64,000 bases of DNA from Gorsachius magnificus (taxonomy: Eukaryota; Chordata; Aves; Pelecaniformes; Ardeidae): contig CM067081.1 of NCBI GenBank assembly GCA_034008185.1, positions 23,001,821 through 23,065,820 on the forward strand, read 5' to 3'. Below are positions 49,127 through 61,717 of the stretch, in pieces. The notes under the pieces are model-generated. The model did not search any database. It was given only the letters and a program-made list of their open reading frames with translations, and was not told the DNA's origin. The translations under genes and the position numbers were made by a program. The stretch's first letter is position 1, and every line of letters begins with the position of its first letter.

Positions 49127-49165
49127 CCCCTCCGCGGGGAGGGGATCAACCTCTCCTCCCGCGGA
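49127..49165. other. GC-rich inverted repeat
   Basis: TCCGCGGGGAGG (49131-49142) pairs, with one gap, with CTCCTCCCGCGGA (49153-49165) around an approximately 10-base spacer. The left arm is itself an 18-base palindrome-like unit, CCCCTCC-GCGG-GGAGGGG (49127-49144). Several CpGs are included. It could form a stable hairpin or serve as a GC-box type site. Confidence 0.65.
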
Positions 49166-52100
49166 GCGAGAAGTTAACTCCCCCTGCCCCCCTCACAAAT
49201 GTCTTCATCTCCTCCACGACCTCTATCTCCAGTTAAAGCAGAGCCTCAGCTGTTATGGAGTGGGGTACAGGACTTCTCAGGAACCCCCATTTTGGTTTGT
49301 TTTTTTTTTGGTGGGGTTGGTGGGGTGGGAAGTGTCTGTGGTCATCTCCCCTGCTTGAGCACACCAAGACCACCCAAACTGCTGGTGGAAGGGTCGGGGT
49401 GTCCAGGACACGTGTTGGAGCTTGGTCTGCGCTGCAGCCTGATGCATTAGGAATATGCAGGGTTATAGTGGGAAAGGGGCAGCTGCAAGCAGAACCATGC
49501 TGTGGAGACCAATGCTGTGATGGACCTGAAGTCCACATGACCTGGATGGTCCCACTGGCATAGGGAAGTCAATGATGGGCACAGGATGTTTGCAGAGGTC
49601 TGTGCACCCTCTTGGGCTCCCAGCCAGCAAATTGCAAGGCACCGGCATGGCGGGTGTCCGAACCAGCATGAAGGAATAAAGAGCAAAGAGTTGATGGAGA
49701 TGATGAAGTGATTTAGATGATGCTGGAGGGAAGGGGATGGGTGGGAAGAGACAAACCTGTAAGACTAAGCAGTAGGGTTGGGGAGAGTAAGGATGCTTGA
49801 GGGGGAGGTGTGCAAATAACTGCGTACTTGGACCAGGGCTACATGGACACGGGCACACACGCACAGGCTAGCTGATTTGATGGTGAAAGTAAGGGAAAGC
49901 AAGTGCCAGCTTTTACAGAAAGGGAGAGGGTGAAGAAGAAAGAAAAGAGGAAGGCAGAAAATGTTTCCCAAAAGCAAGGGCTGGTGCCAAGTCTAGGTGG
50001 GCATGGGAAAGCTGCAGGGAGGGCGAGAGCTGGAGTTGTTGAAGTGGGGCTTCCTAGGGCATGGGGAGGAGGTGAGTGGCTGCTGACAGTAGATCTGCAC
50101 CTCCCAGACTTCTTTATGCTCTGTGATGCTTCTTTGGCAAAAGAAAGTGTAATTTCATCTGTCAGGAGATGCCAGGAGGCCGGTGTGTAGGTAAGGGCTG
50201 AGATACAGTTCCCTCACCGTGGACATTGGTCCCCATTCTTCCGTCTAGGCTGCACTGGCACAAAGTTAGACCAACACAACTGCGACTGTGAGTGCCTGAG
50301 AGCCATTTTTCATTCCAGGAGCTGGGAGTCTCTTCTTGAGAAACATAAAATCTTTTTGAAGAGAAGGCCTGGAGATGGTACAATCGGTCTTTCTGCCAAT
50401 GATGAATTATTCTTAGACCACATACTTACAGCTTTATTTAGTTACATTTTAAATGGCCAATAAACCAAATTCACTGTCTAATCTGTCTTCCAGAAAGCTT
50501 TGCTGATATACAGCTTAAGTTTTAAGTTTACAGCTCTCACAAGCATTTCTTGTCCTCTTTGAGATTATTTGGGCTTAAGTTTAAGCAAAACAAGGACCAA
50601 ATCCGTAGACTCATAGCTCTCGGTCAGTTTGAACTTTCAATATTGGCAACACACCGCTCTTGTTTAAGTTCAGGCCCGGTGCAATAACTCTAGCTAACAT
50701 ACAGTAGTATCTCTAAAAACATTCAGTGTTACAAATGCAAGCAATAGGATAATAAGCAATAAAAAAAAATCAATCATACTCTGACTCTCTCTACTTCTTT
50801 GGGGAATTGCCTATTAGCATGGAGATTGCCCTTCGCATAGTACATGATGTATCCCAGACCTTGAAAAACCCGAGAATAAATAGGCTTGAACTTGAATAAG
50901 TTGAGGCTGGCAATCAGAATTTGAAAAGTGCTGTGAAAAGTGAGAGCCTGGGACAGAGTCTTCCTGGACAAGCAGGAAGACCAAACCCAAGCTGTCTCCC
51001 TTGATGACTTGAATGACTTAGGGAAAGGATGAGGAGTTTGTCAGCCGGGATGGGAGGGGACGTGCTGTAGGCCTTGTGCTCCTGGAGCCACTCAGGCTTG
51101 CTGACTAAAGCATGGGGTTACTCAAATAAGGAATAAAATGAGAAAGGATCATTCCTACTCTCTGAGGAATGGAGAGGAGATTGCATGGGTGGTGGCATTT
51201 CCCAGGTGCTGGTCAGTGTTCTTAGCGATGTCTTCTCCATCACTGCACAGGGTTTGTAGGACAGCAGTGTGTACAACCCACTCCCTCCTCTCTCCCTTCC
51301 TTCCATCTCCAGAGCATGTACCAGGAGTAATTCCCCTCTGCTGAACCCCAGGGCCTCACACCAGCTTTCGTCAGGGATGTGGCAGCTGACTGCATGGCTT
51401 TGTGGCCAACAAGCTGCTGCAGAACCCACGGCAGATGTCCATGCACCAGTGCTTGTGCATCCTGGCTGCTAACCCCACAGCATCTCCACCAGCTGATAGC
51501 GGAGATGTTGCTGGTTGCAGAGGAATGCGCAGACTTGCCATCCAGGCTGCAAGAAAAGAGTGTGCTGTACTGGTTACAGGTTGTTCTTCATCTGCTTATC
51601 CCTTCCAAGCTGGCTTGACTCCTTCTGCCCTTGCTGTCTCCAGTCTGTCTGTCTCCTACTGCCCCCCCCTCCTCCCATACTTTTTATCCTTGGATGAACT
51701 TATTTCTGTCTGGCATTCAAACAAAGACACATCCTTTCCCTCCATGCTTCTCTGTGCCCATGGGAGAAGTATCAAAAGCAGAGGGTTGAGAGGCTTTCTG
51801 GCCTCTGGTCCATGGCACCCAGGAGCTGAAATCAACTATTGCTGAGGAAGTCCTGCTCCAGCGTTAGCCTGTGGATGAAGCATGGGTCACTGTCCCCTAG
51901 GGATGGCCTGTGTGCAGGACGGGCAATGCACCAGGGACCTGCTGGGGCAGAACAGGCTCAGCACCGGTGTAAAGCATCTGCAGAGACATTGAGTTCGGAG
52001 GAGTCTCTGGGGAACACGCGAGATCTGAGAAAGCAGAGGCTGATAAATTTCAAAAGCATTGATGATTTGTGGTGGTGTTTTAAGCCCAGAACTTCTACTG

Positions 52101-52438
52101 TTAGGTCATGCCATGCACGAAATGGTCATCTGCAAAATATTTCCACCTAATTTAATTCTTGGAAACAGCTGAAACACCACAATCCTGTTACAAATAACGA
52201 GCTCAAGGCAGATCACCAGCATGGGGAAAACTCAGTTCAAATGGTGCCTACTTGGCAAAATTGTAAAACCAGCAAAATCACAGGGATGGCATAAATGAGA
52301 GCCTAAGCTGCAGGTGGCACCATGCAGAGCATAACTCCAAGTGATAGCCTACAAGTCTGCTAGATAAGCTAGTGCCATCACGCTGCCTTCGTCCTTGACA
52401 TCCACTAGCAATGAGTCAGTAATAGCAATTATTCAAAT

Positions 52439-52454
52439 AAAAAAAAAAAAAAAA
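52439..52454 (+). repeat. A16 homopolymer
   Basis: Uninterrupted run of 16 A following ATTCAAAT. No element body precedes it. Confidence 0.9.
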
Positions 52455-53109
52455 CACAACTAAACAACCTTTTATTAAGTCATCAAAAAAAGCACATTTT
52501 CCCAAGCTGAGTCACCCCAGCATGACTGTCCCTCTGACTAATGAGGTTCTCATGCCACACAGTCCCTGCCACAGCATATCTGCTCTGCTCATCTTCCCCT
52601 TGCCTTGCTCATTACTGCTTTATCCTTTGCCGGCTTTCATGTGTAGCAACGACTGAAGCGAGACCAAAGGAACACTCTGCCCGCATTTAACACCAAACAT
52701 GGTGTGGTTTGTGGTGGTTCTTATCAGTCAGGTGAGGTACATTTTCCGGACTGAACTGAGAAAGGAGAAATAGAAAGAAAATAAACCCAGTGCAATCCTA
52801 TGTCTGGCTATTTCTCCAAGATGAAATGCAGCACAGCAAGTAACTCCCACAAGGAGACAGGGCAAAGTGGCATTGCTCCATCTGCATCAGTGCAGCTCAC
52901 TTCATCCTCCTCCTACTCATTTGAGGAGAGATGCTCCCCAGCTCAGGACAGTCCTTTTAGGCAAGGCTGAGTCTCCCCCCCCCAAGCCTGTACAGACACT
53001 TCCTGCAATAAAGGTTTTGTTTGTGCCTAAATTTATCAGCCTTAACTCTGTGCTGGCTTTTTCCAGTGTAGGCATTAAATGCAGGTGGACTTGGAATGGA
53101 CTGAGCCAA

Positions 53110-53168
53110 GATTAATGGTTGGACTTGATCTTAAAGGTCTTTTCCAACCAAAACAATTCTATGATTCT
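53110..53168 (+). mobile_element. Very short CR1 LINE tail, plus orientation
   Basis: GATTAATGGTTGGACTTGAT, then CTTAAAGGTCTTTTCCAACC and ATTCTATGATTCT, is the last 60 bases of the 3.1-kb-type CR1. A 3-base deletion is seen in GATGATCTT (here GATCTT). Confidence 0.93.
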
Positions 53169-53638
53169 AAAATTGCTTTGCTCCATTGCCAAGCATGAAA
53201 TAAGGGGAACTGGCATGGTTTTTAGCATTAGTGGCTTCTGGAGAAATGTTTGCATCCCTGAGGCTGCTGGCTGATGTGACTGGCATGCCAGGCGTACCCA
53301 TGCTGCTTTTGAACCCCGCACAGCTTGGGCCAGCTTCTAAACCCCCGTGCGCACTTGTTAGGCAGAGAGGTCTCAGTAGCCCCATCTCCTTCCTCCCTGA
53401 GCCTGCTGTGTTCACACCCATCCCTCTGCGCAGCTTCATTCCCACCCATCCACTCTCAGCTCCACTCTGCATCCCGCAGGGATGAGCTCTGAGCCAGCAG
53501 CTTCTCCCTGCCCACCGTGACTCTCCCAGCTGCTGCTGCTGCAGGGGTGAGCTGTCCCAGCCCTAAGCAGGGGTAAGGGCAGCCCTGGGAACTGGGCAGG
53601 AGGATGGGTGAAGTGGCTGTGAGAGGCAGGTGGTGCCA

Positions 53639-53667
53639 GGGGGATGGGGAAAGTAGGGCAAGATGGG
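53639..53667 (+). other. G-quadruplex motif
   Basis: Four G runs (5, 4, 3 and 3 bases) are separated by loops of 2, 6 and 6 bases, meeting the standard G3-N1-7 pattern. They lie in a G-rich plus strand without an adjacent recognisable promoter. Confidence 0.6.
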
Positions 53668-54212
53668 CAGAGGCACTGGGGACGGAGGTGTGTGATGGCT
53701 GTGGGATGTTGAGAAAGAATGAGGGGCATTGGGAGGAACGGGGTCTGCCAGGAGCGGCTGGCATAGACAGCCCTCAGGGTGGTGTTTGCTGGCTTCTCAG
53801 GCACCCGAATGTCCTTTTACCTGAGTGGGTTTGGTACACATTGTTTTTGCATAACAAATTTTCCCAAATGATCTCTTAGGGTATTTCCTGTAAGGCCTGA
53901 GTGTGGTGGGCTGAGTGCCCTTTAACAGGACCGGCATCTGAAGGGATAAGATGTACTTTCAGCTAATTGCCATGTGCTCCTCATTTCTCAGCTCCTTGAG
54001 TGGTGGCCTTATCAAGAAGGCAGAAGTACTTGCCGGAGCTTTCAAGGAAATGATATAGAGAACGGGCTGACATTGTTACCATCCATGGAGAACAATCTAT
54101 TTAAAATAACACCATTCAAGGCCCCAGTTACTAATTACGCTTTATTAGTTGGTTTTCTGCAGAAGCAGTGTATGCAGAGCTATTGCTTATACCAAATCCA
54201 CGACATGAAGGC

Positions 54213-54258
54213 TTACTATGAATATTATGTTAGCGAGTTACTATGAATATTATGTTAG
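54213..54258 (+). repeat. 25-bp tandem duplication, 1.84 copies
   Basis: TTACTATGAATATTATGTTAG occurs at 54213-54233 and again, identical, at 54238-54258, with CGAG between. Complete identity of 21 bases in non-coding DNA indicates a recent duplication. Confidence 0.9.
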
Positions 54259-54921
54259 AAATATAAGACTGAAGGTTGTCAGCAGCTCCTGAAAGTGTGG
54301 TCTTTTTTAAAGACAGACAAATCTTCTTGTTCTTTTTCTCCATCTTTTCCTCCAGGCAGGGAAAGCATCGGTAGCAATGAAGGATAGGGGTGCTGGGGGC
54401 TGCCTGAAGTGGAGGCAAATCTTGACTGGTACAAAAGAGATGGTTGGTTACCGTGTGTGCTAAAGATGCCTGGCACGTCATAAATGAACCTCTGTCCTTG
54501 AATGAATTAATAGTGATTTCCATACAAGCGAGAATGGTGCATCATCCAATAGTCTGCCATGCAATCCCAGGCAGTTCCCTTTGCTTGCTGAAGGCCGTAG
54601 AGCTGCTGGCAGGTGACATCTTGCAGGAGCTGCATCTGTTTACCTGCAGGAAGGTTCTGCTGCTCCTGAGTGGCTCAGGGGGGAGCTGCATTCCTCAACA
54701 GCTTGTGCATCCCGTACCTTCTCCCTGAGGGTGGGGTGAGAGAAGGGTGGCTCTGGCTCCTGAGTCCTGGGAGAGGCTAATACGGGGTTCTCCCTTCCCC
54801 AAGGGAATGAGGGAGGAGGTGGTGAGGGGTGAAGAGAGATGCATCCTACTGACAGCCCCTGGAAAGCCCAGCCCCTGCCCACTGAAAAACAATTCCCACC
54901 CTCAACCCCCTCAAATACGTG

Positions 54922-54949
54922 CCCCACCATCTCCCCCCACCCTCCTCCC
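54922..54949 (-). other. G-quadruplex motif, minus strand
   Basis: On the plus strand four C runs (4, 6, 3 and 3) are separated by loops of 7, 1 and 4 bases, giving a quadruplex-capable G strand on the minus strand. Confidence 0.55.
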
Positions 54950-55805
54950 TCTCTGCTGCTTGCCTGCCACCCGCAACAGAATTGAATTTCCCTGTGCAGC
55001 TTTGAGCTGGCTCTGGCATTCCCAAAGCTGCTGAGAAACCCCTTCCTACTGAATGGATGTGCTTATGAAAGCAAACCTGTTGCCTGGATCCCCGAGAGCC
55101 GGGAGACACAGGCATGGTTTAAAGTCAGCTGGCTTGTGAGCGAAGTTCTTCTCACCTCCAAAGGGTGTGACTCTGGGCTTATTTCTGAACTCAGAAAGCT
55201 CAAAGGAATATTTCCCACGGCATCATATTCTTGAAACAGTCACACACCCCCCACTGGTCTATTCCTAATTCTCTTTCGTTCTGCTGGTGAAAATCATTAC
55301 TTAAAATACAATTTTAAAAAATTCTAAACAGGCAAATGAAAGAAAAAACTAGCCATGACATCAGCAAAACAGATACTAATAGACAGATATCAAAGGGATG
55401 CTGCCTTTGGCTGCACACTTGAAATACTGCTGACGTCAATCTGGGGCACTTTTTAGCCTCCTATGCTTTGCATTTAGGATGCTGAAGTACATTACATATA
55501 ATTGGTTCCACCTACACACAATTTGTTGAGGAGAAAAGCAATAAGATGCAGGTTCTCACCATGACTGTAGGCACAAGGCATATTCCTGACACCCCAGCAG
55601 CTTTCCTGCAGCCTGGCCTCAGATGAGCGCCCGCAGGGGAGGGCTGGTAGGAGCTGCCACAGCTCCCAGCTACCACCTCCTGGTCCTTCCCTACCTGAAC
55701 AGCAGACAGGGACCGACCTCAGTATGCGCACAGGAGGGACCACGGTCCCATACCCACATACGACATACAGCCGATGATGAGGAGGACACAACTTTTTACC
55801 AGGGC

Positions 55806-56078
55806 CTGTAGTGACAGGACAAGAGGCGACAGTTTTAAACTGAAGGAGATTGCAGTATAGACTGGACATAAGGAAGAAACTTTTTACAATGGGGGTAGTG
55901 AGACACTGGAGCAGGTTGCCCGGAGAAGCTGTGGATGCCCCCTCCCTGCAAGTGTTCAAGGTCAGTTTGGATGGGGCTCTGAGCAACCTGGTCTAGTGGA
56001 AAATGTCCCTGCCCATGGCATGTCATGAACTGAATGGTCATCAAGGGTCCCTTTCAATCCAAACCATTCTATGATCCT
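55806..56078 (+). mobile_element. CR1 LINE 3' end, plus orientation
   Basis: It begins at the CDRTRG remnant (CCTGTAGTGACAGGACAAGA), then LDIRKKLFTMGVVRHW and LPGEAVDAPSL-type text. The ORF2 stop near 55996 (CTGGTCTAG) is followed by the 3' UTR to CATTCTATGATCC. The tail is decayed to one and a half units. A small slip (GAGATTGCAGTATAGACTGG in place of GAGGGTAGATTTAGACTGG-like text) disrupts the frame. Same broad type as 44.2 and 46.8 kb. Confidence 0.93.
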
Positions 56079-59000
56079 TTGAACTTTCTTTTGCATTTTC
56101 AGCTCAGGAGCTGAGTGGGTGCTATCCTGGACATTACAGACTGCACAAGAAAATGCTGATATTGCTGCAGAGAGTTTTTCCTCACAGCTGTCCCGGTGCT
56201 GATGGCACTGACATATGGGCTCAGCTGGGTGCCAGAAAGTATCCATGGTGGACACAGGACCAAGAAGGCGGTAAGCCCAGGGCACTTCAGGGGCTTGGAT
56301 CCCAGGTTCCTGTGACTCAGCTGACAGCATTAGTGATGGAAAAAGTATGTTGAAGGCCCTTTCTATGACTGCTGGCTTGATCGCTTTAATCAGAAAACAG
56401 GTTAATCAAAATAAATAATATTACTACAGTATTTATAGCTGTACTAATGCTATCCCAGCAGGCAGGTCAGGATCCCATGTGAGCTGATGGGAGGAAAGGG
56501 ATGCAGACAGGAGCACGCTGCCCTTCTGGTGGAGAGGAGCAGAGAACCCTTCTTAGCAAGAGCCTTGCAGTGAGAGGCTTCATGCTGGCAGGGAGCTGGC
56601 AAAAGCTCCGGCTTACCAGTGCCCCCATCATCCTAGAAAGTCAGGCCATAAATGTTTTTGCACCCCTCCAGCACTCTACAAAGTCTCCTTCCAGGCCCTC
56701 CAGCAAATTTGTGTAGCAAGAGTTATCAGACCACTCTTGCTGTCTTGTATTCCCCATGTGGAGTTGGTAATTCCAGAGGGTTTCATAATAACCTCCACGC
56801 TTATCTGCACATTTTGAAGAAGCCAATGCCCAGTTCTCTGAGGTGGTCCCACCAATGTCATTCCCCCAGAGAGGTGGGGGTTGCTGAAGTGGGCTGTAGA
56901 GCGGTAGCGTGAAGATGGTCTGTCTTCCCACTGCTGTGCTGCTTCTCCAGTTGAGTTGCAGTGGGATATTCCACTCATGTTGTCTCATTTTAAGGTATTT
57001 CTCCTCTTCCCTCTTTCCAGTTGCTGGTTTTCCCAAGCAGAAAAGCCCCCAGGGCCTTTCCATCCTCCCAACAGCAAAAGCCTTTCTTGGAGGAGACTCC
57101 AGTGGGGTGACTCAGGAAACCCCCAGAGGGTACCTAGACTGAGCGGACAGAACCTAGTGTTTTCATGTTGTTTCTCCAAGTTATTCTGTGGTGTGTGTGC
57201 CGAAAAAACCCCACAGTGGCCCATGGTTGCCTTGCAGCCATCAGCATTCATGGCACTCATGCCAGCAGAGCTTCCCCTTCCCTCCACGCTCCCCTTCCAA
57301 GCACTCTTCCACCCTTCCCACACTTCAGCTCGGCACAACCAGATGAAGAGCAGGAGAGCAAAGGACAACCCCAAACCAGTCATTGAATCAGATGAACCCT
57401 TTGCTCCGTAGGGATCTCACATGACAACTGATTTTGGGCTCTTGCAGGCCTACAGAGAAAAGGCTGTGTCTGCGACGTACTGGGGCTCCAATTCTTCACG
57501 CACAGCGGGAACTCCTGACCTGTGCTGGAGGCAGCAGGCAGTACAGGTAGGTTGCCTTTGGAAATCAGATCTTTGACCGTTCAACTGTATCTAAAGGGAA
57601 GTTGGCCTGTATCTGAAGACAGCAGGCAGAAGAGGGAGGAATAAAGTTACATTTGTGCTCAATCTGACCTACTAAACCAAACAGCCCAATGTGAGCATTG
57701 CAATGTAGTATCTCCACCTCCTACAGGCTTGGATTTAAAAAAATGGTTTTCAAAACCTTCCTGTAGGTCATGCTGAATCTTTTACTTGTCTGTGCCTTAA
57801 AATAAATGTACTGCTTTAGCTAACCCAAGCTGGGTCTGGCTGCCCCTTTGAGGAGATTCCAGCTGACCCTCTGGAAGGGTCTGTCCTGTCTGCTGGGAGA
57901 AGTGAACACCCTTGTCCAGATGAGAGCTTGGCTACTGGGCCCAGGGGGGCAGCTGGGGCTCTGCAGAGCTGTGAGGAGATGCCAAATATGTGCCCTGGCT
58001 GCCTGGTGTCCAGCTCCTCAGGAGTCCTGTGGCTGCAGGCAGCACCTCCTGCTCCCCCCAGCAGGCACTCATTGCCACACCACCACAGCTGGGCGCCTCT
58101 TGTTCTTTAATTACCCCTCTCACATCATATACTTGAAATAAAGACATCTAATGTGAAGAAGGAATAATTCACAGAAAGGTCTGGTAAGCGACCGAGGCAC
58201 TTGCAGTGCAGACTTCCAGCCCCTGTCCCCTCCTATCTCTCTTCCCTCACCGGAATAAAATACAGTGGCATAGGCGGAGCAGGGAAAAGACACGTGGACG
58301 CAGCGTCCTGCCCTCTGCATTGAGCAAGCCAGCAGAATATCCTGCAGAGACCAAGAGACCCAAAGCTGCCATCTCTTTTCGAGGCTCCTGACTCCAACCT
58401 GGAAGGTGATGCCCGTGTCCTCACATGCCTCGGTGCCGAGGCACTGGCCAAGGGATGGGAGGCTGCAGGAGGTGGAAACCGAGAAAGGGGAAATCTTCTC
58501 ATACCCAAGTGGTGTTGTCCTCTCAGCTGGAGGGACAGGGGTCCTGTTCCTCATCTCTTTGTATAGTTTATATATAATAGACATGTGGAGAAACAAATCT
58601 GTAAGGAAGGCAATGGTTGGCTTTAACACTGCTCCCTGCAAAAAATCCTGGCAAGGCTTTGGGGCACTCTTCACCCCCACCCCCAAGGACTTTTCATTTC
58701 ATTCCAGATCAAGCACATCTCCGCTCAAGTTTCTGTATCACTGCCAAGCCTGCTCGAAAGCAGGTTTTTTGCATTTTCAATATAACCTGATTCTCACAGA
58801 GGCTCTAACTACTACGGGGAGACACAGCTAGCAGCTGCTCTGTGTCCAGTGCTGCCCGTGCCACCTGCATACCCACGGCTCATCGCGGCCCAGAGGCCTT
58901 TTCTTGCTTTCTTTCTGGTATTTCTACCTTGACTAAGAGAATCATCCTTCTTGAGAGTCTGGAAACTTGTAAAACATCGGTCGATTAACTAAGAGACAGG

Positions 59001-61692
59001 TTAGCCTCACGGACCTGAGCCATTGCAGTGCTGGCGTGCCCGCTATGTTGTTGCCTGGAGAACTTCTCCTCTCCTTCAGGCTCCAGGTACTTCCCTGCAG
59101 CCATTGATTTTCTGGAAGTATTTGCCAGAAGAACAGGTTTTATTTTTCAGAGTTAAAGAAGAGAGGCACATAAGAGGGGGACAGTCTGTTTTGCTAACAG
59201 CAGCACTCAGTCCTCAGCTGCTTGGAGTGATGAAGACCCCTGGTCCCCAGGCTCTGCTGCTGTGCTGAGTCCCCCCTCCTCCCTGCCAATGGCAGCGAGC
59301 TGACAGACTGCTTGTCTTTCCCTTGCCTTAGTCAGACATAATGGAGGGGCTGACGCAAGCCCATCACCAAGCTGGCTGGTGTAAACCATGCTGGGAGGGA
59401 TCCTCAGACATGGCGAGTGAGGATTTATGACTGGAAGTCCAAGCCACTGCCTACTCCAGACGAGCAAACTGTGGCAGAGTGGGCGAACAATTAATATTAA
59501 GTGGAAAGATATTTATGGATGCAACCGCAAAATGCTTGCTGTGGGTTTCTCACCAGCTCTAAAAATAAGTGGCTGCCTACTCGGTTCTTTCTGCCTTTGA
59601 TGGCAGCTGTAATATTTGTGGGACTTCAGTACATACACCTAGCCTCGAAGCAAGAAGTGCAATTTAAGGGGTTGGAGGAGCACCTAAAGAAATGCAAGCG
59701 CTGGTTGGACTTGGCCACTTCGGATCGCTGCTCGGTGCAGCCGGGTGGGAAGCAGAGCCAGCTCTCGGCTTCGTGCAGAGCTGCAGCAGAGTAGCACAGC
59801 CTTGGGGCTGCCCAAAGGCAGGTGGGCTGGTCTCAGCCAAGGTATTGCACTTGGACGCTGACCTTGTTTTCAGTGAAGTTGTCCACAGCGGAGGCTCGGA
59901 AGTCAAGCCAGCTGCAGACTCCTGGGATATCCGCTTATACCAGAAGCATGCCCTAGTTCAGGATGTTTCTAAGAGCACTACACACCAGGAGAGTGCTGCA
60001 AGGCAGATTGACCAGAACTAAGGCCCTAGCACTGGTGCCAGGCTTAATATTTTCATCTCATACCTGGAATCAAAATATCCTGCCGTTATTTAGCCCTGCC
60101 CCACCTCTGACCATCCTCCCCGTGCTGAGGTTTAAGGGCCCCTAATGGAAGCTTCTCAGAAAAGACCCAGTGTAAACATAATAAAGGACTATAAATAATC
60201 AGCAAAAATGAGCACTGAGATGTGTTTTGATAGAGCTATTGGAGGAAAAAGCTTCTTTTTTAATGGAAAATATGAACTAGAATGGAAGTAAAATGAGATT
60301 CAGCCTAAAAAAATGCATGGTCTCCTCTGAAGAGGGGAAGTGTTCTAATAAAAACCTGAACTATTTGAAGAGCTTGGGAGGGCAGTGATGTTAAGGAGAC
60401 ATCCCTGGGATTTGGGGCAAAGTCACTGACACTTGGCAGGGAGCTGGTTTTTCCATCTCCAGCTCTCAGATATGGTTTTCACTCCCCAATACCTCAAGTG
60501 AAAGGAAAATTATGAAGATTTTAAAATAAAAAACTAGTGGAAACTTTCGTTTGGGTCTCCACCTTTACCCACCTGCGAGCACGCATGAAGTGTGGAGAAA
60601 CTTGATGACCTTTGAGACTCCTACACTTCGCTCAGGTTTGGTTCAAAAGCTGCTACAAGAACAGCACAGAGGGAAGGCTGCAGGTGAGGCACAAAATTCA
60701 GGGTAAACTTTTCCACAGTCCGGTCTCTCAGCTGAGGAGAGCCACCCTGCAGCAAGGAGGAGCCGCTGGGTGCAGGAGGGCAAGGAGAGGACCCCATGGA
60801 GCCCACCAGTGTGGCAGCCGGCACCCCAGCACATCACTGGGGACCAAGATTACAAACCCCTCTCAGTTCTGAAGCAAAAGCAAGCCATCTCCTCACCTTG
60901 CCAGATTCCTGGGTCCAGAACCTCCTGCCAGCCTGTCTGCCATTGCTGATCTGGATTTTGTTCTTCCTTCTACAGTACATGTCAGGGGAAGAGGTAAACA
61001 CCTTCACCTCTAGTTTCCCAGCCTTCACAGCTCTGGGAAATGTACTTCTCCCCCAGGACGTGGCTGGCAGGAGCAGGAACAAGGGGAGGGGGTCCTGAGG
61101 CCCCGGCAGCACACCAGGGAGACATGGGCAAGGATGCTGAACAGCTGCAACCCCCTTAGACCTCCCAGTTAATCCAACCTGTTACCAAGAACACTAATGC
61201 CAACCCTCGGGGTTTCCATCCTTTAGGGATTTGCAATCCATTGTGGATCAAGGATGAAACCTCTCCCTGTTGTTCATGGTTCAGTGTCCCCCAGGCTGGG
61301 AGACTCAGCCAGGGCAAGCTGTCACCCCAGGCCCCTGGGGAGCCGCTGGCTGGTGGGAAGAGTCTGGCACAGCAGCAGCCGAGGACCAGAAGCCTCCTGA
61401 GCATCCCCACCATCTCACAGATAGACCTCACATGCTGGATGGCTTCAGTGTCACCCAGCATCTCTGCACAGCCCAACATCTGGTGTGTGCGCTTTCCCCT
61501 TGGAAACACAGAAGGTGAGAGTGTGATCTAGAAAAGAGAGGATTTTCTAAACAGAAGCAGCTGCTTTCCCTTCCTCCAAGATCTCAGCAATAGATATGGA
61601 CTGTCGGCACCCTATGCATCACAGCTTGTCCAAACCATAGGTTTCAGGTCTTCCCCTGAGCTGGAAGACAGGGACAGGGAGCAGAATTAAGC
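56079..61692. other. Unique non-coding DNA, about 5.6 kb
   Basis: I see no gene and no transposon end. Frames up to 188 codons (58120-58686 minus) have no recognisable motif and are matched by antisense frames (141 codons plus at 58406-58831). Confidence 0.5.
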
Positions 61693-61717
61693 CCCCATAA
61701 TCCAAGAGGAAATAGGT

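Larger units (their letters stand above)
48977..53109. other. Unique non-coding DNA with CTCF motif and GC hairpin
   Basis: CpG-rich until about 49190, then ordinary DNA. It contains the exact CTCF core at 49094, the inverted repeat at 49127-49165, a T/G-rich patch with GGTGGGG runs at 49285-49330, and A16 at 52439-52454. Frames up to 147 codons (51402-51845) carry no domain that I recognise. Confidence 0.55.
53169..55804. other. Unique non-coding DNA, G-rich patches
   Basis: No gene was seen. A G-rich patch spans about 53540-53760 with a quadruplex motif at 53639-53667; a second is on the minus strand at 54922-54949. A perfect short tandem duplication is at 54213-54258. The 164-codon minus frame at 55492-55986 is partly antisense CR1 and is not a gene. 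Confidence 0.5.

Noticed and set aside
55492..55986. 164-codon minus frame
   Set aside because: Its N-terminal part is antisense CR1 sequence.
58120..58686. 188-codon minus frame
   Set aside because: No domain recognised, and opposed by a 141-codon frame on the other strand.
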